The notes: a model not told the origin generated them from the letters alone. Shown: positions 15,190 to 24,601, numbered from the stretch's first letter. The stretch is 46,162 nucleotides of DNA from Phreatobacter sp. (GCF_022843985.1 NZ_JALHMP010000034.1:1-46162), one strand, 5' to 3'. A program made the numbers and translations.

Positions 15190-16104
15190 TTGGTCCGCTG
15201 GATCCGCCACAACTATCCCGCCGCCATGCTGCCGTTCGACTGGGTCGTCGGCGTGCTGGCGCTCGGCGCGCTGCGGGTCATCAGCGCGCTCGGTCCCGAC
15301 CGGGCAAGCGATATCGGTGCCTGGATCCTGCCGCGGATCGGCCGTCTGCTTCCTGTAAACCGCATCGGCCATGCCAATCTCAAGGCCGCCTTTCCCGAGA
15401 AGCCCGAAGCCGAGATCCAGGCGATCCTCGACGGTTGCTGGCAGAATCTCGGCCGCACCGCCTTCGAATATGCCTGCATGGACGAACTTTGGGACTATGA
15501 CCCCGCAAGACCCAATCAGGGCCGCATCGTCACTGACGACGTCGCCCTCTACGAGCGACTGCGCGACGACGGCAAACCGGCCATTTTCTTCGCCGCCCAT
15601 CTCGCCAACTGGGAGATGCCGGCAGTGGCCGCCGCCGCCCACGGCCTCGACACGACCGCGCTCTACCGCATGCCGAACAACCGCTTCGTCGCCCGCGCCA
15701 TCCACAGGATTCGCGGCAAGACCATGGGCAAGCTGGTCGCCTCCGGCGGCAGCGGCGTGCTGCAACTCGCCCGCGAACTTGAGGCGAACAACCATGTGGG
15801 CATGCTGATCGACCAGCATCTCCAGCGCGGCGTCGACGTCACCTTCTTCGGCCGGCCCGCCAAGGCGAACCCGACCGCGGCCCGGCTCGCCCGCGAGTTC
15901 GATTGCCCGGTCCATGGCGTGCGCGTCATCCGCCTTCCCGGGAACCGCTTCCGGCTTGAGGCGACAGAGGAGCTCGTCCTGCCGCGCGACGGCGAAGGCC
16001 GCGTCGACGTGAAGGCGACGATGCAGATGCTGACCGACATCGTCGAGGGCTGGGTGCGCGAACATCCCGACCAATGGCTCTGGCTGCACCGCCGCTGGCG
16101 CTGA
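15190..16104 (+). CDS. lpxXL: Lipid A very-long-chain acyltransferase (LpxXL)
   Basis: An LpxL/HtrB-family acyltransferase of about 304 residues that transfers the long hydroxyacyl chain from AcpXL to a hydroxyl of lipid A. The catalytic HX4E-type motif is visible as AAHLANWEMPA, with downstream GMLIDQHLQRGVDVTFFGRPA typical of the family and an N-terminal hydrophobic segment (MLPFDWVVGVLALGALRVI) anchoring it to the inner membrane. The annotated start is TTG at 15190, 12 bases after the dehydrogenase; ATG at 15226 is an alternative, and neither has a strong ribosome binding site. Family membership and position near acpXL make the role likely. Confidence 0.85.
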   Translation: MVRWIRHNYPAAMLPFDWVVGVLALGALRVISALGPDRASDIGAWILPRIGRLLPVNRIGHANLKAAFPEKPEAEIQAILDGCWQNLGRTAFEYACMDELWDYDPARPNQGRIVTDDVALYERLRDDGKPAIFFAAHLANWEMPAVAAAAHGLDTTALYRMPNNRFVARAIHRIRGKTMGKLVASGGSGVLQLARELEANNHVGMLIDQHLQRGVDVTFFGRPAKANPTAARLAREFDCPVHGVRVIRLPGNRFRLEATEELVLPRDGEGRVDVKATMQMLTDIVEGWVREHPDQWLWLHRRWR

Positions 16105-16280
16105 CGGCACCGCCGCTCAGCAAGCTGCGACACATCAAACGGGCGGCCACCCGCCATCGACACCCCTGATCCGGGCGGTTTGGTTAATGGCCGTTTCCGA
16201 TTGACCGCATTTTATGAAACCTGATGGCAATCTGTCGTCTCGTAGGGTCGTGGTTCGCCAACGGGCCCCAGGAGGCTGGC

Positions 16281-17354
16281 ATGACCATCATGGACCAGGA
16301 TCGTCTGAAGACGTTCGCCAAGGACCGGCGCGGCAATGTGGCCATGACACTGGCCCTCGCCGCGGTGCCGCTGTTCGCCACTGTCGGCGGCGCCGTCGAT
16401 TTCCACCGTGCATCGCGTGACGCAGCCGAACTGCAGGGCGTCTTCGATGCCGCGGCGCTTGCCGGCGTGCGCCAGGCTGCCCTCGGCGAGGCCGCTGTGA
16501 AGCAGACAGCCCAGAGACATATCGACGGACACCTCACCGGCCATCTGAAGAGCTATCCGGTGGCGATCGAGACCTCCGACGGCGGCAAGACGCTGCGCAT
16601 CCGGACCGACGGCGCGACAATGCCGACGTCGATCCTCGGCGTGATCGGCATGCCGACCCTCAATGTCGTCGCGAAGTCGGCGGCGACCTCGACCACCTTT
16701 CACACCGTGACCAGCGCCAAGCCGGTCACGGCCGAACTCGATCCGGAGGCCGGCGACTACAACCGCATGTATGTCTATTGCTTCGACAAGAACCGGCAGA
16801 ACCATGCCGATTTCGGCCGTTCGCAGATGACCGCCATCGCCGACAATGCCGGCACGAAGTACAATTTCAACATGCCCACCTGCAAGGCGGGCGAGACGAT
16901 CTCCTATCGGCTCTACAACGTCCGCAATGCACGGACCAAGCCGCATCTGTGGGACAACGCCACCCCCGGCACCCTGATCCCCAACAACCCGGCCGACTGG
17001 GCCTCGCCCTGGTCCAACAACCTCTCCTACAACTACTATTCCGACACGACCCTGACCGCCGGCGTCCCGACGCACAATTTCACCAATGCCGTTCCGATCC
17101 TCGAGACGGTCATCTGCGACAATCTCGGCCAGTGCAAGGCCAAGGGGAAGGGCGGCATCATCCCCGAGGGCAAGAACCGCACGCCGCAGCAGGCCACGAA
17201 GGCCTGCGAGCCCGGCAAGTTCATGTATTTCGGTTGGGAAGACCGCCCGCCGGGCTATGGCTGGACGGACGGCGACTATGACGACATCCGCGTCATCGTC
17301 GAATGTCCGAAGATCAGCAGCACGGCGACCACCATCGTCCGCCTCATCGAGTGA
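16281..17354 (+). CDS. TadE/TadG-like pilus assembly / secreted protein
   Basis: A 357-residue protein with the TadG-type N-terminus: RRGNVAMTLALAAVPLFATVGGAVDFHRA, a short charged lead followed by one membrane anchor, and then the typical AELQGVFDAAALAGVRQA. The rest (residues ~150-350) is a Tyr/Asn-rich extracytoplasmic domain with cysteines in CFDKN, CKAGE, CDNLGQC, CEPGK and VECPK, suggesting disulphides. Start chosen at ATG 16281 with AGGAGG five bases upstream; the frame is open further left to 16224. No other tad/flp genes are in the window, so it is an orphan. Its function beyond the Flp/Tad family is unknown. Confidence 0.72.
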   Translation: MTIMDQDRLKTFAKDRRGNVAMTLALAAVPLFATVGGAVDFHRASRDAAELQGVFDAAALAGVRQAALGEAAVKQTAQRHIDGHLTGHLKSYPVAIETSDGGKTLRIRTDGATMPTSILGVIGMPTLNVVAKSAATSTTFHTVTSAKPVTAELDPEAGDYNRMYVYCFDKNRQNHADFGRSQMTAIADNAGTKYNFNMPTCKAGETISYRLYNVRNARTKPHLWDNATPGTLIPNNPADWASPWSNNLSYNYYSDTTLTAGVPTHNFTNAVPILETVICDNLGQCKAKGKGGIIPEGKNRTPQQATKACEPGKFMYFGWEDRPPGYGWTDGDYDDIRVIVECPKISSTATTIVRLIE

Positions 17355-17478
17355 TGGCGGGGTCGGCCGGTCGTCGGCCGCTGGTGATCAGCCGCGCGGG
17401 GCGGGCGCTTTCCTCGGGGGCGTGCCCGCCCTAAGAAGGGGGCATGCGTCTCCCCTTCACATCCCCTGCCCCCGCCCC

Positions 17479-18612
17479 ATGACAGACTGGTCCATTGATG
17501 CCGTCGTGATCGGCGCCGGGGTCGTCGGCCTCGCCGCCGCCCGCCGCCTGGCGCTTGCCGGGCTCGAGACCCTGGTTCTGGAGGCAGCCGATGCCATCGG
17601 CACCGGGACCTCGTCGCGCAACAGCGAGGTCATCCACGCCTCGCTCTACTATCCCACCGGTTCGATCAAGGCCGCGGCGTGCCTGCGCGGCAAACACCTC
17701 CTCTACCGCTACTGCGCCGACCGCGGCGTCAAGGCGAAGGCCTGCGGCAAGCTGATGGTGGCGACGTCGGAGGACCAGTTGCCGAAGCTTCAGGCGATCT
17801 GGGACCAGGCCCATGTCAACGGTGTCGAGGGCCTCTCCTGGAAGACCCCGGACGAGGTGCGCGCCCTCGAGCCGGAGGTCGCCTGTATCCGCGCCTTCTT
17901 CTCTGCCTCCACCGGCATCGTCGACAGCCATGGCTTCATGCTGGCGCTGCAGGGCGACCTTGAGAATGCCGGCGGCATGGTCGCTTTCGAGACCCCGATC
18001 CTTGGAGCAAGCGTGACGCCGGACGGCATCGTGTTGCGGACAGGCGGCGCCGAAGCGGCCGAGATAACGGCGCGCATCGTCGTCAATGCGGCCGGCCATT
18101 ACGCGCCGAAATTCCTGGCAGCGCTCGACGGGTTCCCACAGGACCATGCGCCGCGGCAATGGTACGCCAAGGGGAACTACTTCTCCCTCGTCGGCCGGCA
18201 GCCCTTCTCCCGCCTCGTCTATCCCATGCCCGACGGCGCCGGGCTCGGCGTCCACGCCACCATCGACTTGCAGGGCCGCTGCCGCTTCGGCCCGGACGTC
18301 GAATGGGTCGAGAGCGAAACCGATCTTGTCGTCGATCCGCGCCGCGCAGACGGCTTTTATGCCGCAATCCGGGCCTATTGGCCGAACCTGCCCGACGGCG
18401 CCCTGCAGCCGGACTATTCCGGTATCCGCCCGAAGCTGCACGGACCGGGCATGCCCATGCCGGATTTCCGGGTCGATGGCCCCGAGGTCCACGGCATTCC
18501 CCGCCTTGTCAACCTGCTCGGCATCGAGAGCCCGGGCCTGACCGCCTCCCTGGCTCTCGCCGACCTCGTGGCAGCCCGCCTGGACCTGCCCGCCCTGGAG
18601 ACTGTGCCATGA
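17479..18612 (+). CDS. FAD-dependent oxidoreductase (DAO / L-2-hydroxyglutarate oxidase-like)
   Basis: A 377-residue flavoprotein. The N-terminal FAD-binding motif is VVIGAGVVGLAAARRLALAG with LEAADAIGTGTSSRNSEVIH following, a pattern of the D-amino-acid oxidase superfamily and close to L-2-hydroxyglutarate oxidase (LhgO)-type proteins (HASLYYPTGSIKA; C-terminal GIESPGLTASLALAD). The substrate cannot be read from sequence; given the amidase that overlaps its stop (ATGA) and the later racemase, an alpha-hydroxy or amino acid released from an amide is plausible. ATG is preceded by a C-rich stretch with no clear ribosome binding site. Confidence 0.8.
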   Translation: MTDWSIDAVVIGAGVVGLAAARRLALAGLETLVLEAADAIGTGTSSRNSEVIHASLYYPTGSIKAAACLRGKHLLYRYCADRGVKAKACGKLMVATSEDQLPKLQAIWDQAHVNGVEGLSWKTPDEVRALEPEVACIRAFFSASTGIVDSHGFMLALQGDLENAGGMVAFETPILGASVTPDGIVLRTGGAEAAEITARIVVNAAGHYAPKFLAALDGFPQDHAPRQWYAKGNYFSLVGRQPFSRLVYPMPDGAGLGVHATIDLQGRCRFGPDVEWVESETDLVVDPRRADGFYAAIRAYWPNLPDGALQPDYSGIRPKLHGPGMPMPDFRVDGPEVHGIPRLVNLLGIESPGLTASLALADLVAARLDLPALETVP

Positions 18613-20012
18613 CCGAAGCTGCCACCGTCCTCGCCGCCGGCGCCGTCGCCACCGCCGAGGCCATCGCCGACGGTCGCACCAGCGCCCGGGCCGTGGTCGA
18701 GACGACCCTGGCGCGCATCGCCGCCGGCAACGACCGCCTCCACGCCTTCATCACGGTTCTCGCCGAGGAGGCGCGCGCCGAGGCCGACATGCTCGACGCC
18801 CTCCAGGCCCGCGGCCAGCACCGGGGCCCCCTGCATGGCGTTCCCGTCGCGGTGAAGGACATCATCGACGTCTCCGGCCAGCGCACGCGCGCCGGGTCCA
18901 TCACCCGTGACCACCTGCCGGCGGCCGCGGCCGACGCCTGGTGCGTGTCGCGCCTGCGGGCCGCCGGCGCCATCGTCGTCGGCAAAACCCACACGGTCGA
19001 ATATGCCTTCGGCGGCTGGGGCACCAACCCGATCGCCGGCACGCCGGTGAACCCCCATGACGGCGCGACCCACCGCGTCCCCGGCGGTTCCTCCTCCGGA
19101 ACCGGCGTCGCGGTCGGTGCCGGCCTCGTTCCCATCGGCTTCGGCACCGATACCGGCGGCTCGGTCCGCCTGCCCGCCGCCTGGTGCGGCACGGTCGGCC
19201 ACAAGACCTCGATGGGCCTGGTCAGCCGGGCCGGAGTCGTGCCCCTGGCGCTGCATTTCGACACGATCGGCCCTTTGGCGCGCAGCGTGCGCGACGCCGC
19301 GGTGATGAGCCAGGTCATGCTCGGCTCCGACCCGGCCGATACTTCGACCGAGGGGGCCCCGGGCCTTGACCTCGTCGCCGGACTGGAGATGGGCGTACGC
19401 GGCCTGACGCTCGGTGTCCTCGCCCTCGATCCGGGCATCGCCGTCGATCCAGCCGTCGCCGCCAGCTTCAACGCCGCCGCCGCGGCCCTCGAGAAGGCCG
19501 GCGCCCGCCTCGTTTCGGTCTCGCTGCCTGAAAGCCTGCAGGCCTATACCCAGTCCTGCGGCGACTTGATGATGGTCGAGGGAGCCCACCACCATGGCGA
19601 CCTGGCGCGCGAGGCCCCCTCGCGGCTCGGCGAGTGGGCGGCGCGGCGCATCGGCGGCGGCTTCGACATCGCCGCCACGCGCTATTTCGCCGGGGTCGAG
19701 ACGCGCCGGCTCCGCATGGCCGCGGCGAACGCCTTGCTTGTGGACAACGGCATTGACGCACTGATCCTGCCGACGACGCCGGCGCCCGCCGTGGCGCTGT
19801 CGCAGGTGGACGAGACGGCGGCGCCGGGCATCTTTACCCGTTTCGCCAATTATCTCGAATGGTGCGGCGTCTCGGTGCCCGTCGCGCCCACCCCTACCGG
19901 TCTGCCCATCGGCTTCCAGATCGTCGCGCCGCAGTTCCGCGACGCCATGGCCCTGCGCATCGCCCGCAGCGTCGAGCGGGCTGTCGGCGGTCCGCTGCCG
20001 CTGCCGGCCTGA
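18609..20012 (+). CDS. Amidase (amidase-signature family)
   Basis: A 467-residue hydrolase of the Ser-cisSer-Lys amidase family. Catalytic Lys is in VAVKDIID, the glycine/serine loop is PGGSSSGTGVAVGAG and the nucleophile region is GTDTGGSVRLPAAWCG. It cleaves an amide to acid plus ammonia; the actual substrate is unknown. Start ATG overlaps the oxidoreductase stop by four bases, so translation is coupled. The transporter genes downstream suggest that the substrate is imported as a peptide- or amide-like compound. A gap of 249 bases separates it from the first binding protein. Confidence 0.88.
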   Translation: MTEAATVLAAGAVATAEAIADGRTSARAVVETTLARIAAGNDRLHAFITVLAEEARAEADMLDALQARGQHRGPLHGVPVAVKDIIDVSGQRTRAGSITRDHLPAAAADAWCVSRLRAAGAIVVGKTHTVEYAFGGWGTNPIAGTPVNPHDGATHRVPGGSSSGTGVAVGAGLVPIGFGTDTGGSVRLPAAWCGTVGHKTSMGLVSRAGVVPLALHFDTIGPLARSVRDAAVMSQVMLGSDPADTSTEGAPGLDLVAGLEMGVRGLTLGVLALDPGIAVDPAVAASFNAAAAALEKAGARLVSVSLPESLQAYTQSCGDLMMVEGAHHHGDLAREAPSRLGEWAARRIGGGFDIAATRYFAGVETRRLRMAAANALLVDNGIDALILPTTPAPAVALSQVDETAAPGIFTRFANYLEWCGVSVPVAPTPTGLPIGFQIVAPQFRDAMALRIARSVERAVGGPLPLPA

Positions 20013-20092
20013 TCGCGGCCCTCACCCCGCCTCGGCACCGGCGGGATCACGCGGCGGATTGATCATTTCCGCGGCGGCTTCCCTCGCGCACC

Positions 20093-20121
20093 TTGATCTC
20101 CCGGATAAACTGCCTTCAAAT
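20093..20121 (+). promoter_or_regulatory. Possible promoter of the ABC transporter genes
   Basis: TTGATC (20093-20098) and TCAAAT (20116-20121) are separated by 17 bases, inside the 249-bp gap before the first binding protein. The match to a vegetative promoter is only fair. It would let the transporter be expressed separately from the oxidoreductase-amidase pair. Confidence 0.25.
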
Positions 20122-20261
20122 CAGGCATTCTGCACTTCTGTTAGGCAGCCTCAGGCCGATGACGGAAGGGCAGGCGTCGAGAAGCCGGATCAACCGGCTC
20201 TTTGGAATGGCTGGCATGTGCCTTGCCAGTCCGGTCGAGGGAAGTATCAGGGAGACTCCGT

Positions 20262-21929
20262 ATGCGATCCACATTCCGTCCGGCATTGATCGCCGGCGCC
20301 TTTGCCCTTGCGGGTGCGTTGCTGACCTCGGCTTCCGTCATGGCCCAGGAAAAGGTCCTGCGCATCGGCATGACGGCCGCTGACATTCCGCGCACCCACG
20401 GCCAGCCCGACCAGGGCTTCGAGGGCAACCGCTTCACTGGCATCCCGATGTATGACGCGCTGGTCCATTGGGACCTGTCGAAGGCCGATGCCGCCTCCGT
20501 CATCATCCCGGGCCTCGCCCTGTCATGGGCGGTGGATGCGACCGACAAGACCAAGTGGACGTTCCGCCTGCGCCCTGGTGTGAAGTTCCATGACGGTTCG
20601 CCGTTCAATGCGGCGGCCGTTGTCTGGAACGTCCAGAAGGTGCTGGACCAGAATGCCGCCCATTTCGACCAGAGCCAGGTCGGCGTCACGGTCTCGCGCA
20701 TGCCGAACCTCGCCTCGGCCCGGGCCATCGACGACATGACCGTCGAACTGACGACCCGCAACCCCGACTCCTTCCTGCCGATCAACCTCACCAACCTGTT
20801 CATGGCCTCGCCGACCCATTGGCAGAAGCTGCTGGGCGAGGTTCCGGCCTCGGTTACCGATCCGAAGGCGCGGGCTGCCGCCGCCTGGACCGCGTTCGCG
20901 GCCAATCCTTCGGGGACGGGCCCGTTCCGCGGCGTGCGCCTCGTGCCGCGCGAGCGTTTCGAGATGGTCGCCAACAAGGACTACTGGGACGCCGCCCGCC
21001 GCCCGAAGGTGGACCGCGTCGTCCTGCTGCCGCTGCCCGAGCCAAATGCCCGTACCGCGGCTCTCCTGTCCGGTCAGGTCGACTGGATCGAGGCGCCGGC
21101 CCCGGATTCGGTGCCGCAGATCCGCCAGCGCGGCTTCACCATGTACACCAACGCCCAGCCGCATGTCTGGCCCTGGCAGTTCTCGTTCCGCGAGGGCTCG
21201 CCATGGCTCGACCGCCGGGTGCGCCACGCTGCCAATCTCTGCATCAACCGCGCTGAGCTGAAGGAACTGCTGGGCGGCCTGATGGAGATCCCGCAGGGCA
21301 CTGTTCCGCCGGGTCATCCCTGGTGGGGCAACCCCTCCTTCCAGATCAAGTACGACCTGCCGGCGGCCCGCCGTCTGATGCAGGAGGCCGGCTTCTCCGC
21401 CGCCCGCCCGCTGAGCGTCAAGGTACTGACCTCGGCCTCGGGCTCCGGCCAGATGCAGCCTATCGTCATGAACGAGTGGCTGCAGCAGGCGCTGAAGGAA
21501 TGTTTCTTCAACGTCGAGCTGGAAGTCGCGGAATGGAACGCCGTCTTCACCAACTGGCGTGAGGGCGCGGGCCATGCCAATGCCCGCGGCGCCAATGCCA
21601 CCAACGTCACCTTCGCGGCCATGGACCCCTTCTTCGCCATGATCCGCTTCGTGACGCGGCAGACCAACCCGCCCGCCTCCAACAACTGGGGCTTCTTCAA
21701 CTCCGACGAGTTCGACCAGCTCGCCGCGACCGCCCGCTCGACCTTCGACGATGCCGGCCGCGACAGCGCTCTTGCCGCCCTCCACAAGCGGATCGTCGAG
21801 GAAGCCCCGTTCCTCTGGGTCGCCCATGACGTCGGCCCCCGCGCCATGTCACCGCGGGTGACCGGCGTCGTCCAGCCGCGCTCGTGGTTCATCGACATCG
21901 CGCCGATGGACATCCGCCCCGGTTCGTAA
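20262..21929 (+). CDS. ABC transporter solute-binding protein, family 5 (first copy)
   Basis: A 555-residue periplasmic binding protein of the peptide/nickel family (SBP_bac_5). A Sec-type signal peptide is visible (RPALIAGAFALAGALLTSASVMAQ, cleavage probably after VMA). The mature part has the family landmarks: ALSWAVDATDKTKWTFRLRPGVKFHDGSPFN and GTGPFRGVRLVPRERFEM. Start at ATG 20262, preceded by GGGAG. It is clearly paralogous to the next gene, with shared stretches such as RTAALLSGQVDWIEAPA, GSGQMQP and APRAMSPRV. It captures an oligopeptide- or amide-like ligand for the permeases downstream; the ligand is not predictable. Confidence 0.88.
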   Translation: MRSTFRPALIAGAFALAGALLTSASVMAQEKVLRIGMTAADIPRTHGQPDQGFEGNRFTGIPMYDALVHWDLSKADAASVIIPGLALSWAVDATDKTKWTFRLRPGVKFHDGSPFNAAAVVWNVQKVLDQNAAHFDQSQVGVTVSRMPNLASARAIDDMTVELTTRNPDSFLPINLTNLFMASPTHWQKLLGEVPASVTDPKARAAAAWTAFAANPSGTGPFRGVRLVPRERFEMVANKDYWDAARRPKVDRVVLLPLPEPNARTAALLSGQVDWIEAPAPDSVPQIRQRGFTMYTNAQPHVWPWQFSFREGSPWLDRRVRHAANLCINRAELKELLGGLMEIPQGTVPPGHPWWGNPSFQIKYDLPAARRLMQEAGFSAARPLSVKVLTSASGSGQMQPIVMNEWLQQALKECFFNVELEVAEWNAVFTNWREGAGHANARGANATNVTFAAMDPFFAMIRFVTRQTNPPASNNWGFFNSDEFDQLAATARSTFDDAGRDSALAALHKRIVEEAPFLWVAHDVGPRAMSPRVTGVVQPRSWFIDIAPMDIRPGS

Positions 21930-21949
21930 CTCCGGTCGATCACGCAAGG

Positions 21950-21977
21950 CCGGGCGGCCCCTGTGCGGGTCGCCCGG
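21950..21977 (+). terminator. Hairpin between the two binding-protein genes
   Basis: CCGGGCG and CGCCCGG form a seven-bp stem, with a further inner CCC/GGG pairing, followed by TTCCTCCC. No long T-run follows, so termination would be partial at best. Such hairpins after binding-protein genes commonly stabilise or boost the upstream message. Confidence 0.35.
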
Positions 21978-22005
21978 TTCCTCCCCCGAATTCCATGAGG
22001 CTGAG

Positions 22006-23625
22006 ATGCGTTCTTTCGACAGGCGGCAGGTGCTCGCCGGTGGTCTTGCTGCAACCACGGTGTCCTTCCTCGACCTGTCGCAGGTCAGCGCCCAGGGCTC
22101 GGGCGTCCTGCGCATCGCCATGACGGCTTCGGACATTCCGCTGCCGAACGGCCAGACCGACCAGGGCGCCGAGGGCATGCGCTTCGTCGGCTTCAACGTC
22201 TTCGATTCCCTCATCCTGTGGGACCTCACCAGGGCCGACACGCCCGGCGGCCTCATTCCAGGCCTTGCGACGTCATGGCGCGTCGATCCGGCAGATCCGA
22301 CGCGCTGGACCTTCGTGCTGCGCCCCGGCGTCACCTTCCATGACGGCTCCGCCTTCGACGCCGCCGCCGTCCTCTGGAACTTCGACAAGATCCTGAAGGC
22401 CGATTCACCCCAGCACGACCCACGCCAGGCGGGCCAGGGCCGCACCCGCATCCCCTCGGTGAAGAGCTATCGCGCGCTCGACCCGATGACCGTCGAATTC
22501 GTATCGAACACGCCGAACGCGCTGTTCCCCTACGAGATCTCCTGGATCCTGATGTCGTCGCCGGCCCAATGGGAAAAGGTCGGGCGCAACTGGGACAGCT
22601 TCATCCGCAGCCCGTCGGGAACCGGCCCCTGGAAAGTCGATCGCTACACGCCCCGCGAGCGGCTCGAACTGGTCCCGAACGCTTCCTACTGGAACCCCGC
22701 CCGTCGGCCGAAGCTCGATCGTGTGGTTCTGGTGCCGATGCCGGAGCCCAATGCCCGCACCGCCGCGCTCCTGTCCGGTCAGGTCGACTGGATCGAGGCA
22801 CCCGCCACCGACGCCCTGCAGCAGTTGCGGGCCCGCGGGATGCAGATCACCTCCAACGTCTATCCGCACAACTGGACCTGGCATTTCTCGCGGGTCGAGG
22901 GTTCGCCCTGGAACGACATCCGCATCCGCAAGGCGGCCAACCTGGCAGTCGACCGTGCCGGCATGGTGGAACTGCTCGGCGGCATGATGCTGCCCGCGAA
23001 GGGCATGGTGCCACCCTCCAGTCCGTGGTTCGGCAAGCCCTCGTTCGACGTCAAGACCGACGTTCCCGCCGCCCTCAGGCTGATGGCGGAAGCGGGCTAC
23101 AGCCCGGCGCGCCCCCTGACCGTCAAGGCGATCATCTCGCCCTCCGGGTCGGGGCAGATGCAGCCGCTGGTGATGAACGAGCTCATCCAGCAGAATCTCG
23201 GCGAGATCGGCATCAAGGTCGAGTTCGAGGTGATGGACTGGAATGCGCTCGTCAGTTCCTGGCGGGCGGGGGCAAAGCACCCCTCCTCCCGCGGCGCCCA
23301 TTCGACCAATTCGTCCTATTTCAGCCAGGACCCCTTCACGGCCCTCATCCGCCACCTCGACGGCGGGCTCCTGCCTCCCGCCGGCACCAACTGGGGCTAC
23401 TATATCGATCCGGACATGGATGCCCGTCTCGCCAGGATCCGCTCATCCTTCGATGCGGCGGAACAGCTCGCCGCGATCCAGCGCGCCCATGAGAAATTTG
23501 TCGACGAGGCGCTGTTCCTGTTCGTTGCCCACGACGTCGCGCCGCGCGCCATGTCGCCGCGGGTGAGGGGCTTCATCCAGGCACAGAACTGGTACCAGGA
23601 CATCAGCCCGGTCACCGTCGGATGA
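22006..23625 (+). CDS. ABC transporter solute-binding protein, family 5 (second copy, Tat-like signal)
   Basis: A 539-residue paralogue of the preceding binding protein, sharing domain plan and many exact motifs (GVTFHDGSAFDAAAVLWNF; RTAALLSGQVDWIEAPA). Its N-terminus differs: MRSFDRRQVLAGGLAATTVS has adjacent arginines before a moderately hydrophobic segment, the form of a Tat export signal, where the first copy has a plain Sec signal. It lies 76 bases after the first and 22 bases before the permease. Two binding proteins feeding one permease pair would widen substrate range; that is inference. Confidence 0.88.
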   Translation: MRSFDRRQVLAGGLAATTVSFLDLSQVSAQGSGVLRIAMTASDIPLPNGQTDQGAEGMRFVGFNVFDSLILWDLTRADTPGGLIPGLATSWRVDPADPTRWTFVLRPGVTFHDGSAFDAAAVLWNFDKILKADSPQHDPRQAGQGRTRIPSVKSYRALDPMTVEFVSNTPNALFPYEISWILMSSPAQWEKVGRNWDSFIRSPSGTGPWKVDRYTPRERLELVPNASYWNPARRPKLDRVVLVPMPEPNARTAALLSGQVDWIEAPATDALQQLRARGMQITSNVYPHNWTWHFSRVEGSPWNDIRIRKAANLAVDRAGMVELLGGMMLPAKGMVPPSSPWFGKPSFDVKTDVPAALRLMAEAGYSPARPLTVKAIISPSGSGQMQPLVMNELIQQNLGEIGIKVEFEVMDWNALVSSWRAGAKHPSSRGAHSTNSSYFSQDPFTALIRHLDGGLLPPAGTNWGYYIDPDMDARLARIRSSFDAAEQLAAIQRAHEKFVDEALFLFVAHDVAPRAMSPRVRGFIQAQNWYQDISPVTVG

Positions 23626-23647
23626 CGCGGCTCTCAGGACGCCCCGC

Positions 23648-24601
23648 ATGCTAGTCTATCTCGGCAAACGCCTCGTCTACACGATCCCGATCGTCATCGG
23701 CGTGTCGGTCGTCTGCTTCGGCCTTGTCCACATCGCCCCGGGCGACCCGCTGGTCTCGGTCCTGCCACCGGACGCATCGGAAGAGCTGAAGATGCAGATG
23801 ATGCGGGCCTACGGCTTCGACCGGCCCTATTACGAGCAGTTCCTGCTCTGGTGCTGGCGCGCTTTGCAAGGTGACCTCGGCGTCTCCATCGCCACTGGCC
23901 GATCCGTCGCCAGCGAGGTGTTCCGGGCGGTGAAGAACACGCTGCTCCTGTCCTTTGTCGCCACCTTCATCGGCTTCTTCTTCGGCCTGCTCTTCGGTTT
24001 CGTCGCCGGCTATTTCCGCAACAGCCCCATCGACAAGATCGCCTCCATCCTCTCGGTGATCGGCGTCTCCGTGCCGCATTACTGGCTCGGCATGGTGCTG
24101 GTCATCATCTTCTCCGTGCAGCTCAACTGGCTGCCGCCGACCGGCGCGGGTCCCGGCGGCTCGGCCGACTGGCAGCCGGACTGGGCGCATCTGCGCCATC
24201 TCATCCTGCCGGCCATCACCATGAGCGTCATTCCCATGGGCATCGTGGCGCGCACCATCCGCGCCCTCGTCGCCGACATCCTCAGCCAGGACTTCGTGCC
24301 GGCACTGCGGGCCAAGGGCCTCTCGGAACTCGGCATCTTCGGCCATGTCGTGAAGAACGCCGCCCCCACGGCCCTCGCTGTCATGGGCCTGCAACTCGGC
24401 TATCTGCTGGGCGGGTCCATCCTTATCGAGACGGTCTTCTCCTGGCCGGGCACCGGCTTCCTGCTCAATGCGGCGATCTTCCAGCGCGACCTGCCCCTGC
24501 TCCAGGGGACGATCCTCGTCCTGGCGCTCTTTTTCGTCCTCCTCAACCTCATCGTGGACGTCATCCAGACGGCCATCGATCCGCGCATCCAGAGGAGCTG
24601 A
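23648..24601 (+). CDS. Peptide-type ABC transporter permease (DppB/OppB-like)
   Basis: A 317-residue inner-membrane permease. The N-terminal LVYLGKRLVYTIPIVIGVSV and the following APGDPLV box are typical of the OppB/DppB group, and the cytoplasmic EAA-type loop reads DFVPALRAKGLSELGIFGHVVKNA, which docks the ATPase. About six membrane segments. It pairs with the next gene, four bases downstream, as the heterodimeric channel of the transporter. Confidence 0.9.
   Translation: MLVYLGKRLVYTIPIVIGVSVVCFGLVHIAPGDPLVSVLPPDASEELKMQMMRAYGFDRPYYEQFLLWCWRALQGDLGVSIATGRSVASEVFRAVKNTLLLSFVATFIGFFFGLLFGFVAGYFRNSPIDKIASILSVIGVSVPHYWLGMVLVIIFSVQLNWLPPTGAGPGGSADWQPDWAHLRHLILPAITMSVIPMGIVARTIRALVADILSQDFVPALRAKGLSELGIFGHVVKNAAPTALAVMGLQLGYLLGGSILIETVFSWPGTGFLLNAAIFQRDLPLLQGTILVLALFFVLLNLIVDVIQTAIDPRIQRS

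Noticed and set aside
17398-17433. GGGCGGGC...GCCCGCCC hairpin after the TadG-like gene as a terminator
   Set aside because: The arms are separated by a long loop and followed by TAAGAAGG rather than a T-run; too weak to call.
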